A stretch of DNA of 64,000 nt, from assembly GCA_023430315.1 (NCBI GenBank), contig JAEZAW010000344.1, forward strand, positions 27,350 to 91,349. Direction: 5' to 3'. Shown piece after piece: positions 1 through 8,025 of this stretch (position 1 is its first letter; the number at the start of each line of letters is the position of its first letter). The notes under the pieces were generated by a model, which was given only the letters and a program-made list of their open reading frames with translations, was not told the origin of the DNA and did not search any database. The position numbers and the translations under genes were made by a program. This DNA is from Pseudomonadota bacterium (GTDB lineage Bacteria > Pseudomonadota > Alphaproteobacteria > Rhizobiales > Hyphomicrobiaceae).

Positions 1-1
1 T

Positions 2-253
2 GAAGGCGGTAATTACGGCTTCGTCGCCGTTCTCGACGACGGCACGGTTGTGCCTGCGTATCTCGGGGAAACGAACGACCTCAGCAGTCGCTTGCCCGCT
101 CACGAGAAGCGCGGAGCGGCTTATCTCCTCGGCGCTATTCGCGTGGTGGCGCACACCACGCCAGCCGGAGCTTCGGCTCGGCACGCGGAGGAGGCGGATC
201 TGATTGCCTTCTACAATCCGCCGCTGAACCAGCAGTTGCGCACGATCGGCTAA
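2..253 (+). CDS. GIY-YIG-like nuclease domain protein, 5' end cut by the window
   Basis: The reading frame is open from the first base and ends at TAA 251-253, so only the last 83 residues are seen. The fragment has the shape of a GIY-YIG domain: a YLGET segment, then an arginine and a histidine (SSRLPAHEKR), then an EE-DLI helix and a closing PPLNQQ motif. In the family this fold cuts or binds DNA using a Tyr, an Arg and a Glu. The N-terminal GIY strand appears only as the degenerate GNYGFV. This resembles stand-alone GIY-YIG-like proteins found in Rhizobiales accessory regions. Whether it is catalytically active cannot be judged from the piece present. Confidence 0.6.
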   Translation, partial: EGGNYGFVAVLDDGTVVPAYLGETNDLSSRLPAHEKRGAAYLLGAIRVVAHTTPAGASARHAEEADLIAFYNPPLNQQLRTIG

Positions 254-268
254 CGATCGGGCAATTTG

Positions 269-297
269 GGTCGGCATCGGTTTCGGCCGTGCCGACC
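269..297. terminator. Stem-loop after the GIY-YIG gene
   Basis: GGTCGGCA at 269-276 pairs perfectly with TGCCGACC at 290-297 around a 13-base loop, 16 bases after the upstream stop codon. There is no T-tract, so intrinsic termination is uncertain. Confidence 0.4.
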
Positions 298-538
298 TGA
301 ATGCGAACTCCGCGCACGCGCCGAATCAAGCGAGCGTTCGCTTCCCTGATTGCTGGGCGGAAGGGCACGATGTTGCGTTCACTGGCCATGATGGAACTCA
401 ACGCGATTCCGTCCTAAGAGTTTCCTAACCGCCCCAATGAGCCGATTCCCAACCTAGCAGTGGCCAAGCTCCTTCTCATCGGCGGGCGGGAGAAATCGAG
501 CCATGATCACCAACAACGATTCGCAGGAGGGCCTTTTC

Positions 539-985
539 ATGACTGAAGATTCGTTGAACGATGATGATGGAGTTGCATCCGCGGCCAAACCCCAGAGCGA
601 GGATTGGCTGCTCGGGCAGATCGTAAGCGTACTCATAAATGGCGGCCTGCAGATCCCGGTGACCCTTACCATCGGGGGCTCGATAGTCACTGGTACGATG
701 ATCAGCGGATACGCTTACTTCGAGGAACTGGCTAAGACGTTCGAGAGCGCACCGACAACCATCCCCAGCCTCAGAGATAGCATCGCTGGACTTATGCGTG
801 GGTACACAGCGATTTACCCGGATAACCCAGCAAAGGAAAGTGGCCCGGATCCGTTCATTCATCTCAAGAACGCAGAGTTCTGGGCTCCCGGTCAAAGCCC
901 GCTTGCTGCAGGCAAGGAAGTGCTTTGGCGCGGTCGGCTCTCTTCCGTCGACGGCTTCTCAATAGGGCGCTTTGAAGAGGGGTGA
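539..985 (+). CDS. GvpU-like small protein
   Basis: A 148-residue soluble protein. The start at 539 is preferred over the in-frame ATG at 503 because AGGAGG (525-530) lies eight bases before 539 and nothing comparable precedes 503. The N-terminus is acidic and probably disordered. Residues about 25-65 hold LLGQIVSVLINGGLQIPVTL followed by a glycine-rich strand turn (GGSIVTGTMISG). This pattern is like the family annotated as gas vesicle accessory protein GvpU. No gas vesicle gene is nearby, and such proteins occur widely without vesicles, so a role in buoyancy is not inferred. The gene stands alone, followed within about 25 bases by a convergent gene on the other strand. Confidence 0.5.
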   Translation: MTEDSLNDDDGVASAAKPQSEDWLLGQIVSVLINGGLQIPVTLTIGGSIVTGTMISGYAYFEELAKTFESAPTTIPSLRDSIAGLMRGYTAIYPDNPAKESGPDPFIHLKNAEFWAPGQSPLAAGKEVLWRGRLSSVDGFSIGRFEEG

Positions 986-1011
986 ACATCGATTAGGCCG
1001 AAAAGGCAACT

Positions 1012-1419
1012 TTACTTGGCGTTCCAGTTGTTCAGCATGTGGCGCTCGGTCTCAGTCAAACGCCCCTTGCGCAGGCCGAAGCGCCCCGTGCTCGAGCGCG
1101 CCTCCTGGCCGGCGTCGTGCCACTCATAGAACGTCGCGATCACCGCGCACGTCAGCATGATCGCCGCCTCCGCGGCGCCGGCAGCACGGCGACCGTCCAG
1201 GCGGCCGCAGTACACCTTGCCGAACTCGACCATGGTCATCGGCACCTCACGACCAGGCGGCGGCTTCGGCACGTCTTGTCGCTGCGCGGGGGCGCAAGGG
1301 CGAATGAAGCCGCCGACGGTGCCACGGTTACGCATGACTAAAGATGCCGAAGAACATGCTGCAGCTAGGGCGCGTGTGTTCGCGAGCTCGCCGACGCGCT
1401 GGGCTACTTGCCCGGCCAT
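1012..1419 (-). CDS. Hypothetical island protein downstream of XRE regulator
   Basis: A 135-residue protein with no family I recognise. Its start (ATG at 1419) overlaps the last 16 bases of the XRE-type gene upstream, so the two are probably translated together. The C-terminal half is the more protein-like part: a hydrophobic AAIMLTCAVIATFY helix, then a basic tail ending LTETERHMLNNWNAK. The N-terminal third is rich in Arg, Ala and Pro and may not be translated, since an internal methionine at about residue 60 (MTMVEFGK) is another possible start. Translational overlap is the main support. Confidence 0.45.
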   Translation of the reverse strand: MAGQVAQRVGELANTRALAAACSSASLVMRNRGTVGGFIRPCAPAQRQDVPKPPPGREVPMTMVEFGKVYCGRLDGRRAAGAAEAAIMLTCAVIATFYEWHDAGQEARSSTGRFGLRKGRLTETERHMLNNWNAK

Positions 1420-1637
1420 GGCTTCAGCTCAATGCCCTCAGCAATGGCCCTCATGAGACACCGGACCGCGAGCGTTGGAATCGCCGGTTCGCCTAGGCCT
1501 CTCACCTCACCTGCATCGAAATTGATGATCATCGACCGCGAGAGGCCGAGCGCCTCCGCTGCCTGCTCTTGAGTAAAGCCAACTTGACGCCGCCAGCGCT
1601 TGAATGGGGTCTCTTTAGCCATGCCGGCTAATAGCAT
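1404..1637 (-). CDS. XRE-family helix-turn-helix regulator
   Basis: A 77-residue protein that is little more than one helix-turn-helix domain: FKRWRRQVGFTQEQAAEALG followed by LSRSMIINFDAGEV, the usual XRE arrangement in which the second helix contacts DNA. Such small proteins are typical repressors of phage and island genes. It could start at 1637 or at the ATG at 1622 (MAKETPF), neither with a clear ribosome site. It is transcribed away from the small membrane protein at 1777, and the space between them holds a long imperfect inverted repeat (1650-1694), which is the natural candidate for its operator. Autoregulation is inferred from this layout. Confidence 0.75.
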   Translation of the reverse strand: MLLAGMAKETPFKRWRRQVGFTQEQAAEALGLSRSMIINFDAGEVRGLGEPAIPTLAVRCLMRAIAEGIELKPWPGK

Positions 1638-1649
1638 GGCCTGTGGAAA

Positions 1650-1694
1650 TGTGCAATCGTTGCTCTTTGTTCTTGAATGAGCAATAATTGCGCA
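1650..1694. promoter_or_regulatory. Candidate operator: 16-base imperfect inverted repeat
   Basis: TGTGCAATCGTTGCTC (1650-1665) and GAGCAATAATTGCGCA (1679-1694) match as an inverted repeat at 13 of 16 positions around a 13-base spacer. It sits just upstream of the XRE gene on one strand and the 40-residue gene on the other. Binding by the XRE protein is inferred. Confidence 0.5.
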
Positions 1695-1737
1695 TTATAA
1701 GGGTTATGGGACGAGCGGATTGAGCCCCGCCCGTCCC

Positions 1738-1779
1738 GATCAACCTCCAAGCCCGTAAAGCGATCGGAGATCGACCATG
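1738..1779 (+). promoter_or_regulatory. Leader copy A, with ribosome binding site
   Basis: This segment runs from GATCAACCTCCA through GGAGATCGAC to the ATG at 1777. A second version with the same two blocks and almost the same spacing precedes the gene at 2023. The GGAG serves as ribosome binding site in both. Confidence 0.5.
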
Positions 1780-1899
1780 CGTGAAGCATATCACGGCCTT
1801 AGCGCCGACGACTATATCCGCCGTATCGACCGCACCATTTTGGCGGTGGGCTCGATCGTCGTGGCGATCGTCGTAGCCCTCATCCTCCAAATCCCCTGA
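1777..1899 (+). CDS. 40-residue single-span membrane protein
   Basis: A short gene of 40 codons ending TGA 1897-1899. A GGAG lies eight bases before the ATG. The protein begins MREAYHGLSADDYIRRIDRT, which is hydrophilic, then has one hydrophobic stretch (residues about 21-40: ILAVGSIVVAIVVALILQIP) and stops directly after it. That is an N-in or N-out single-pass topology with a C-terminal anchor. No family is recognised. The same leader sequence is reused before the larger membrane protein at 2023, which suggests the two genes are expressed in the same way. Reality is supported by the ribosome site and the shared leader, not by homology. Confidence 0.55.
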   Translation: MREAYHGLSADDYIRRIDRTILAVGSIVVAIVVALILQIP

Positions 1900-1984
1900 C
1901 GCAGCGGTGCGGGCATCCCAGAGGTGCCCAATCCCCTGCACCAGCAGGCGGCCCGGCCAGGTGCGTCAACACCCGGCCGAGCCT

Positions 1985-2025
1985 GATCAACCTCCACCGT
2001 CGCTAAACCATGGAGATCGACTATG
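1985..2025 (+). promoter_or_regulatory. Leader copy B, with ribosome binding site
   Basis: This is the second copy of the leader: GATCAACCTCCA at 1985-1996 and GGAGATCGAC just before the ATG at 2023. Distance from block to start codon is 38 bases here and 39 in copy A. Confidence 0.5.
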
Positions 2026-3093
2026 CATTCGCCTAGCATTCCTGGGCGCGGGCTCGCAATCCTCGCGGGCATCGCGCTCTATATCGGCAGCCTCTCCGCA
2101 CTCTTCGGCGAGGATCTGCTTGCTCCCTACAACTGGACTGCGAAGCACTACGAAGTTCTCGTTGCCTCTGTCGGCACCATGGCCTTCGGACTGTTGTTCA
2201 AATACTCGAAGCGGGCCCGCATGTGGCTTGCAGCCGCCGGCTTTGCCGGGCTGTTCGTCGCCGGCACCTGCCTCGTGGTCTACAAGTCGATCGGCCGCCA
2301 AGCGACTGCCATCACTACGCAGTCGACATCGGCCGAGGATACGAACGCCCTTATCGCCGCAAAGATGACTGACTTGGCGACCTCAAAACAGCGCCTCGAG
2401 GACGCCGAGAGGGAAGTCGACTACGAGCAGAAGGGCCGGCCAGATAAGAGGACTGGCAAGCCCACCGTGAAGCCCGGATGCGGCGATCGCTGCAAGGACT
2501 GGAAACGGCGGGCCGATGAAGTCCGCAGCCGCGTCAAGGAGCTCGAGAGCGACATCAGGGCAATCGGCCCCCGGCAAGTCGCCGCCCCGGAGGCCGAGAC
2601 CTTCGCCCAGATCATGGCCATCATCTTTGGATGGCCGGCAGCCGCGGTGAAGGTGCTTGCTGTCCTGCTCTTCCCGATCGCCTGGACGCTGTTCCTCGAG
2701 TTTGGGTCGATCTGGTGCTTCGAGTACGGGTTCGGCTTCAGCAAGTATCCGCCGACGGCAAAGAACGATGTTGCCGGCAAGCTTGCCGAGATCGCAAGTT
2801 TGCCGCCGAGCGATCCGCCGAAAGGTGGCTGGCAAACTTCATCCTTGCCGGCAAACATCAAGGTGCGCTCGACGGCAAGCAATGTCATCTACTTGCCGGG
2901 CAAACATCCGGTTATCTCGGCGCTGGAGATTGCCGGCAAACATCTCAGCAACGAAGAGCTTGCCAAGGCCATGGGTTGTTGCGGCGGCGAGGCAAGCAAA
3001 CGGCGCCGCGAAGTTTCCGGCTTGCTCGACCAGTACCGGCAAGGTCACTGCATCATGGTCGGGCTCAAGACTTGGGATCGCGCCAGTGCCTGA
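2023..3093 (+). CDS. Multi-span membrane protein with coiled coil and C-terminal basic domain
   Basis: 356 residues. Visible parts in order: three hydrophobic segments (about 10-28, 45-62, 71-93), a charged helical stretch of about 100 residues (110-190) with coiled-coil character and a GCGDRC pair of cysteines, another strongly hydrophobic region (195-232), a Pro/Lys linker, and a compact C-terminal domain from about residue 300 (GKHLSNEELAKAMG, SKRRREVSGLLDQ, VGLKTW). That last domain reappears in damaged form at 3508-3621 and 5721-5890. Its basic helix pair could bind nucleic acid, but this is a guess. I do not recognise the family; similar membrane proteins are seen in alphaproteobacterial prophages and islands. 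A strong terminator follows. Confidence 0.7.
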   Translation: MHSPSIPGRGLAILAGIALYIGSLSALFGEDLLAPYNWTAKHYEVLVASVGTMAFGLLFKYSKRARMWLAAAGFAGLFVAGTCLVVYKSIGRQATAITTQSTSAEDTNALIAAKMTDLATSKQRLEDAEREVDYEQKGRPDKRTGKPTVKPGCGDRCKDWKRRADEVRSRVKELESDIRAIGPRQVAAPEAETFAQIMAIIFGWPAAAVKVLAVLLFPIAWTLFLEFGSIWCFEYGFGFSKYPPTAKNDVAGKLAEIASLPPSDPPKGGWQTSSLPANIKVRSTASNVIYLPGKHPVISALEIAGKHLSNEELAKAMGCCGGEASKRRREVSGLLDQYRQGHCIMVGLKTWDRASA

Positions 3094-3123
3094 CCCGATC
3101 TAGCAATGCAGACGCACGTTGAT

Positions 3124-3154
3124 AAAGCCCCGGCTCGCAATCCGCCGGGGCTTT
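3124..3154. terminator. Intrinsic terminator
   Basis: AAAGCCCCGGC (3124-3134) pairs perfectly with GCCGGGGCTTT (3144-3154) around a nine-base loop. The A-rich and T-rich ends make it work on either strand; it lies between the convergent genes ending at 3093 and 3173. Confidence 0.85.
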
Positions 3155-3172
3155 CGCCTGTGCGGTTGGCGA

Positions 3173-3400
3173 CTACCAGACCCGGTGGTCCGAGAACATG
3201 TGACCGCAGGTGCACTTCATCGACCCAACTGATTCGGCCTCAAATCCGGGGCAGTGATCTTGGTCCCCTAGTGTGCACGTGCCAAATGGATCAGGTGGGA
3301 ATGCTTTCAGGCGCTCTCGCGTCCCCTCGACAATGCGGGCCATCTGCTGCCCAGCCTCTTCAATGATCTTTTGCTGCTCGGGTGTGCGCCCATAGCTCAT
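3173..3400 (-). CDS. Small Cys-rich hypothetical protein
   Basis: 75 residues. The ATG at 3400 is chosen because GGAGG lies six bases before it; a longer frame to 3424 lacks a site. The N-terminal half is a charged helix (PEQQKIIEEAGQQMARIVEG). The C-terminal half carries four cysteines and two histidines arranged CTLGDQDHC and CTCGHMFSDH, which looks like a small metal-binding (probably zinc) knuckle. No named family is recognised. It is convergent with the membrane protein upstream and separated from it by the terminator at 3124. Confidence 0.6.
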   Translation of the reverse strand: MSYGRTPEQQKIIEEAGQQMARIVEGTRERLKAFPPDPFGTCTLGDQDHCPGFEAESVGSMKCTCGHMFSDHRVW

Positions 3401-3507
3401 GGGATCCTCCATCGTTGATGGCACCCATTCGGAGCATGCGAGGCGTCAAGCGATCGTCATTAGTGGGGTGGTGGAAGGCTAGGATCGATAGCTTGGTTTT
3501 GCACGTC

Positions 3508-3621
3508 TTCGGTGGGGAAAGTACGAAGCGCCGGCGCGAGGTTGCCGACATTATTGACGAGACCGTTGCTGGCAAGTTCGTCCTGATCGGGCTGAAGTCG
3601 TGGGGGCAAGCAATGGCGTGA
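3508..3621 (+). pseudogene. Damaged copy of the C-terminal domain of the 2023-3093 protein
   Basis: In one frame, 3508-3621 encodes FGGESTKRRREVADII and then VLIGLKSWGQAMA before a TGA. This lines up with GGEASKRRREVSGLL and VGLKTWDRASA at the end of the protein encoded at 2023-3093. The matching upstream part (membrane segments) is absent, and no good start is present. The stretch 3401-3507 holds nothing else I recognise. It is read as a leftover of duplication or recombination. Confidence 0.55.
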
Positions 3622-3814
3622 ATTGCTATGTACGTTTTCCACCTGAGCCCGATTTCCCCAAGGAAGTCGGGGATCGTTCTTCCTCTGATCCTAGAGATAT
3701 ATCCGAGCACTTGTCTCGGAGCTGGTACAGTTTGCTCGGTGACTGCGGCTAGGGTGTCGTCAACGTCAAAGGTAGTCGGCCCGAATGCGGAAGAATAGAA
3801 TGAGCCGGCCATGG

Positions 3815-4429
3815 TCAGCTAAAGGCGGCCTCACAGGCTTCCACCGTGCTCGAGAACCCTTTCGGGTAATATTCGACCTCGTAGATGGCGGCGTCCAAGA
3901 GGCGCTGCTCAGCCAAAGTTTCCTCAGTCTCAAATGCCACGGTCGCATCACGCACGATGATGTGCTGACGATCCCAATCGGTCTTGAGCATCTCTCTGAA
4001 ACCGGAGGGCTTCGACATCAGGCAAAGATTGGTCGCGTAGCCGCCCCAAAAGATCGTGCGCACGTTGTTCGCTATGAGCCTCTGGTTAAGATCCTGGGTG
4101 CCGCCGCCGGACTGATCCCACGGGATGAGGTTATCGTGTGGCCCCCAGCCGGACAGCACGGCCGGGTGCATTTCAAGGCCAGTCGGATCATAGAAGATCG
4201 GTCGCCCTGCCCTGCGGAATGTCTCGATCAGACGCACCAGATACGGAATATTTGCGCCCGCCCTCGCAAGCCATCCCTCGTTGGGATGGTGAGCCCATGG
4301 ATCTATGACGACGAGCGCGGATTGGCTCTTGAGAAATTCCACTGTGACATCACGCCGGCGGCTGTTCCCCATCTCCGAAGAGCCGGGACCGGCGGTCATT
4401 TCCCAGGTTCGGGCTAAGAGCAACGCCAT
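3815..4429 (-). CDS. Isochorismatase-family cysteine hydrolase
   Basis: 204 residues in the isochorismatase-like fold. Visible: the first strand with its catalytic aspartate (SALVVIDPWAHHP, Asp about 43) and the nucleophile loop GGYATNLCLMSKPSGF with Cys about 142. Family members hydrolyse amides, ureas or enol ethers using an Asp-Lys-Cys triad. The usual lysine before the third strand is not obvious here; the region reads NLIPWDQSGGGTQDLNQRLI, so the activity may be altered. It is the last gene of the minus-strand sugar operon, 50 bases after the FkbM methyltransferase. The substrate is unknown. An ATG at 4399 is an alternative start. Confidence 0.7.
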   Translation of the reverse strand: MALLLARTWEMTAGPGSSEMGNSRRRDVTVEFLKSQSALVVIDPWAHHPNEGWLARAGANIPYLVRLIETFRRAGRPIFYDPTGLEMHPAVLSGWGPHDNLIPWDQSGGGTQDLNQRLIANNVRTIFWGGYATNLCLMSKPSGFREMLKTDWDRQHIIVRDATVAFETEETLAEQRLLDAAIYEVEYYPKGFSSTVEACEAAFS

Positions 4430-4479
4430 GTGATCCCGCTCTCAGAGACGGTCCCCCGTCAGGGGCAAGCTCGCCCCTC

Positions 4480-5430
4480 TCAAATTGGAGGATAGAGGCG
4501 TGGGTTGAGCCAAGACTGAATGCCATCAACGAAACTTACGCGGCCATAATGGGTTTGGTTCTCGGCGTGGAAGCGGAAAGAGTGAACACAGTGCCATCCT
4601 GCATCTGTTAGCGACGCATAAATTCGATCTTCGATATCATTTCCGTGCGTGCCAATGTGTAGTCGACGCACGCGTTTATTAATTAGAGGAATCGAGGCCT
4701 CAATGATTTCCGCCTCTGCACCCTGTACATCCATATCCACGAGGTCATAACAGGGTTCATCGCCGAGAGCATCCGCCAGCGTGATGGCGCTAACGCCTAT
4801 CACTTCGCTCTCAGGCCAGTCTTGTGAGACGAAACCATTTGGCACAATGGCTTGACCGTACCACTCCTTTGGATGTCCTATAACAAACGAGACCTCACCT
4901 CCAGACGCATTGATTGCGTGTGGCAGGAGGCGATGCTTGTTAGGGTCGAGACCATTTTCCGAGAAATGCTGAAGCATCATCGCAAAGTGATTCGGCTCGG
5001 CCTCAACAGCTGTAAGTTTAACCTCCAGATCGCGGCGAAAGCGTCGAATCGTGCAGGCTGCAGCAACGCTCCAGCGCCCGTGGCCGGCTCCGATCTCTGC
5101 CATAACGAAGTGGTCTTTCGCATCCCTCACGGCCTCGAGTAGATCAATCCATTCGAAGATCTCCTCTTCAATTCTTGGTGGCTCTTGTTTGACCACGTAA
5201 GAAGCGGCCGCCACATCTTTGTTTGCGAGCATCGAATTGTGTATAAGAGAGCCGGCATACGTATGCGTAAAGCCAGCCGGAACTATCCCACTCCAACCTG
5301 GGTAGCGTAGAAAGATAGGATGGCTAGTAGCCGGAATAAAAGAGTTTTCCTTGAGAACCTCGGGCTCTTGCGCAATTTCGGCGCGGCGACGGCGAAATGC
5401 GTAAAGTGCAGAAACAATCGCCTTCTGCAT
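4480..5430 (-). CDS. FkbM-family SAM-dependent methyltransferase
   Basis: 316 residues from the ATG at 5430, which has GAGGAGG nine bases upstream; a longer frame exists but lacks such a site. Visible: a SAM-binding loop FVMAEIGAGHGRWS, a second acidic strand (LTAVEAEPNHF), and the FkbM signature region with the strand LVDMDVQGAEAEIIE. Family members put O-methyl groups on sugars and other natural products. In this operon, next to glycosyltransferases and nucleotide-sugar enzymes, methylation of a surface glycan is the simplest reading. The 290 bases before it include no gene other than the decayed domain copy at 5721-5890. Confidence 0.8.
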   Translation of the reverse strand: MQKAIVSALYAFRRRRAEIAQEPEVLKENSFIPATSHPIFLRYPGWSGIVPAGFTHTYAGSLIHNSMLANKDVAAASYVVKQEPPRIEEEIFEWIDLLEAVRDAKDHFVMAEIGAGHGRWSVAAACTIRRFRRDLEVKLTAVEAEPNHFAMMLQHFSENGLDPNKHRLLPHAINASGGEVSFVIGHPKEWYGQAIVPNGFVSQDWPESEVIGVSAITLADALGDEPCYDLVDMDVQGAEAEIIEASIPLINKRVRRLHIGTHGNDIEDRIYASLTDAGWHCVHSFRFHAENQTHYGRVSFVDGIQSWLNPRLYPPI

Positions 5431-5720
5431 ATCCAACAACCTCCTCGCTAAAGGCTCGGAATTCAAGGCCCAGTGCATTAGTAGCAATATCGTCGACCAC
5501 TTCCATGCACACTGCGTGGTTAGGGCGCGTCAGATCGCCCTCTCGGACTATTTGCTGACATCACTGTCAGGTGTTGTCGACGGGCAGTCGACGCTACCCC
5601 CAGATTTCTCCCTTAACGGAAGACGTTGTCGCCGACGATATGCTGACTAGATGATCGCTAATGAGCTCCGTCGACAATCGGGATTGGGCAACGTCCACCC
5701 GAGAAGCATCCTGCGATTTT

Positions 5721-5890
5721 GGGCTTGAGAATACTGCCAAACATCTGAGCAACGAAGGGCCCGCCAAGCCATGGTCTGCTGATGGCGAGGAGGCATGCAA
5801 ACCTCGCCATGAGATTGCTGACCTTCGCGATAAGCATCGGCAAGGTCAACTGCAACATGGTCGGCTGATGAGTTGGCAGCGCGCAACGGC
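5721..5890 (+). pseudogene. Second damaged copy of the 2023-3093 C-terminal domain
   Basis: The DNA from GGGCTTGAGAATACTG onward matches the end of the 2023-3093 gene closely: the encoded AKHLSNEGPAKP, then a GEEA block, HRQGQ and a final SWQRA correspond to GKHLSNEELAKA, GGEASK, YRQGH and TWDRA in the intact gene. Substitutions have broken the basic KRRREV core (now KPRHEI), and no start or membrane part is present. The copy lies between two minus-strand genes and in the opposite direction to them, so it is inserted debris. The rest of 5431-5913 shows nothing else. Confidence 0.55.
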
Positions 5891-5913
5891 CCTGATTCAT
5901 ATGCATCCGCAAA

Positions 5914-8025
5914 CTATGCCCCGCGCAGTCGATCGGGCCTTTTCTTTGAGCAGACTGATTTGGCGACGGCAGCTCGCCATTGGGTCAGCTCGGCTAACCA
6001 TGCTTCGCTCGAACTATCGCTGGGTGCCCTCCAGTCTCCACGAGGCGAGAGCGAGCCACCTGAGCTAACTTTTGGCCCGTTCGGAAGCGCAGAACGCTTG
6101 AATTGGCTCTTTTCAAAGAACCGCCGCACAAAAACATCCAGCCACTTTACGATAGCGTCTAGATCGTAGGCGTGACGCGCCTCGCACGGTAGGCTAGCTG
6201 GCCACTCACCCTTGTCGACGCTTCCCCACGCATGAAGAGCGAGAAATGCGATTTTGCTCGGCCGGAAGCCGTGGCGGGTGCAGTAGTAGAGATAGAAGTC
6301 CTGGAGTTCATACGGCCCGACAATGTCCTCAGTCCGTTGAACGCTGTCAGGCAAGTCGGCGGGTAACAGTTCGGGAGAGATCTCTGTGCTCAAGATATCT
6401 AGTAGAACTGCATTGCTGTCTGCATCATAAAGGCTCTCTGCCACGACCCACCTTATGAGATGCTGGATAAGCGTTTTGGGGACCGACGAGTTCACATTGT
6501 AGTGTGACATCTGATCGCCAACGCCATACGTGCACCAGCCAAGTGCGATCTCGGAGAGGTCTCCAGTCCCGAGAACCAAAGCGCTTCTATGATTTGCAAG
6601 TCGAAAGAGCAGCGACGTCCGCGCTCCGGCTTGCACATTCTCGAAAGTCACATCGTATGCGGGCACGCCCTCCCAGAAGGGATGTCCTATGTCCTTCAGC
6701 ATCTGCAGGCACGCTGGTGTGACGTCGATTTCGTCAGCGGACACGCCGAGTGCGCGCATTAAACTCCAAGCGTTTCGCTTAGTTCGGTCGGTGGTCCCGA
6801 AAGCAGGCAGCGTGTAGGCAAGTATGTTCTCGCGGGGTAATTCTAGCGCGTCCATCGCGCGCGTGGCTACAATGAGTGCGTGCGTCGAATCCAGGCCTCC
6901 CGACAGTCCGATGACAATGTGAGAGGTTCGTGTCGCCGATAGTCGCTGCCGCAGCCCATGAACCTGAATGTTGAATGCCTCAAAGCAGTGTTCACGCAAT
7001 TTGCCCATATCCGCAGGCACAAATGGGAAGCGACTCACGGGGCGCAGAAGTCCTGTCGGATGCTCGCATTCCATCGAAAGTGAAAAGTGGATGCGCCGAA
7101 ATTTATCTACGCCAACGGAATTTATAGCGGCGCAGTCAGCAAATGTGCCGTGGCGCATCCGCTCCTGTCGAATTAGCTCAAGATCGATATCGCATGTTAC
7201 CGCTGAGCCTTCGGCTGCAAACCGCTCGCTCTCCCCCAAAAGCACGCCATTTTCATAGATCATCGCGTGGCCGTCCCACGCTAAATCCGTTGTAGATTCT
7301 CCAAGCCCTGCTGCCGAATAGATGTATGCGGACATACATCGACCGGAGTGGGCTTTGCATAACGCGTGCCGGTACTCCGATTTACCGATTGTTATGTTAC
7401 TCGCAGAGAGATTCGCCACGACGGTCGCTCCCGAGAGAGCAGCGTGGGCACTAGGAGGGATCGGCACCCATACGTCCTCACATATCTCAACGCTCAAAAC
7501 GAATTGAGGGAAGTCGCGAGCGGCGAACAGTAGATCGGTGCCGAATGGTGTATCGTGCCCGGCCAACGCAATCTGAAGCTGCGACATGGCAGCGCCAGAT
7601 CTAAAGTGACGCGCTTCGTAGAACTCTCGATAGTTGGGAAGATAGGACTTCGGGACCACACCAAGTATGGTTCCTCGATGCATGACGACGGCGGCATTGT
7701 AGAGATGGCCACGGACTCTTATGGGGGCGCCGACCACGCAGATCGGTCGCAGCTCCCTGCTCCTTTCGGTAAGCGAAGCGATCGCAGCCTCAGTTGCATC
7801 TAACAAGGCATCTTGCAGGAGCAAATCATCGATAGAGTATCCCGTAAGGCTAAGTTCGGGAAATACGACGAGCGCTGCCCCTTGCTCATGAGCTGCCTTC
7901 CAGCCATCAAAAATCTTCGACGCGTTGCGATCCGGTTGAGCAAGTGACACAAGGGGGCTACGTGCCGCCACGCGCACCATCCCATAACTATAAATACTAT
8001 CGAGAGGCGCGACGTCGCTTGCCAT
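5914..8025 (-). CDS. nadE: Glutamine-dependent NAD(+) synthetase
   Basis: 703 residues, the length of the two-domain NadE type. The N-terminal nitrilase-like amidase shows its Glu-Lys-Cys triad (Glu57 in [10 protein letters not shown], Lys126 in [12 protein letters not shown], Cys182 in VEICEDVW). The C-terminal synthetase shows the ATP loop SGGLDS (375-380) and the conserved [11 protein letters not shown] and [13 protein letters not shown] blocks. It uses glutamine ammonia to convert deamido-NAD to NAD in the cytoplasm. It starts in a TAATG overlap with the glycosyltransferase stop, so it is a true operon member. Why an island sugar operon carries NadE is unclear. It may be a second copy, or an amidase recruited to another carboxylate, but all core NadE motifs are intact. 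Confidence 0.9.
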   Translation of the reverse strand: MASDVAPLDSIYSYGMVRVAARSPLVSLAQPDRNASKIFDGWKAAHEQGAALVVFPELSLTGYSIDDLLLQDALLDATEAAIASLTERSRELRPICVVGAPIRVRGHLYNAAVVMHRGTILGVVPKSYLPNYREFYEARHFRSGAAMSQLQIALAGHDTPFGTDLLFAARDFPQFVLSVEICEDVWVPIPPSAHAALSGATVVANLSASNITIGKSEYRHALCKAHSGRCMSAYIYSAAGLGESTTDLAWDGHAMIYENGVLLGESERFAAEGSAVTCDIDLELIRQERMRHGTFADCAAINSVGVDKFRRIHFSLSMECEHPTGLLRPVSRFPFVPADMGKLREHCFEAFNIQVHGLRQRLSATRTSHIVIGLSGGLDSTHALIVATRAMDALELPRENILAYTLPAFGTTDRTKRNAWSLMRALGVSADEIDVTPACLQMLKDIGHPFWEGVPAYDVTFENVQAGARTSLLFRLANHRSALVLGTGDLSEIALGWCTYGVGDQMSHYNVNSSVPKTLIQHLIRWVVAESLYDADSNAVLLDILSTEISPELLPADLPDSVQRTEDIVGPYELQDFYLYYCTRHGFRPSKIAFLALHAWGSVDKGEWPASLPCEARHAYDLDAIVKWLDVFVRRFFEKSQFKRSALPNGPKVSSGGSLSPRGDWRAPSDSSSEAWLAELTQWRAAVAKSVCSKKRPDRLRGA

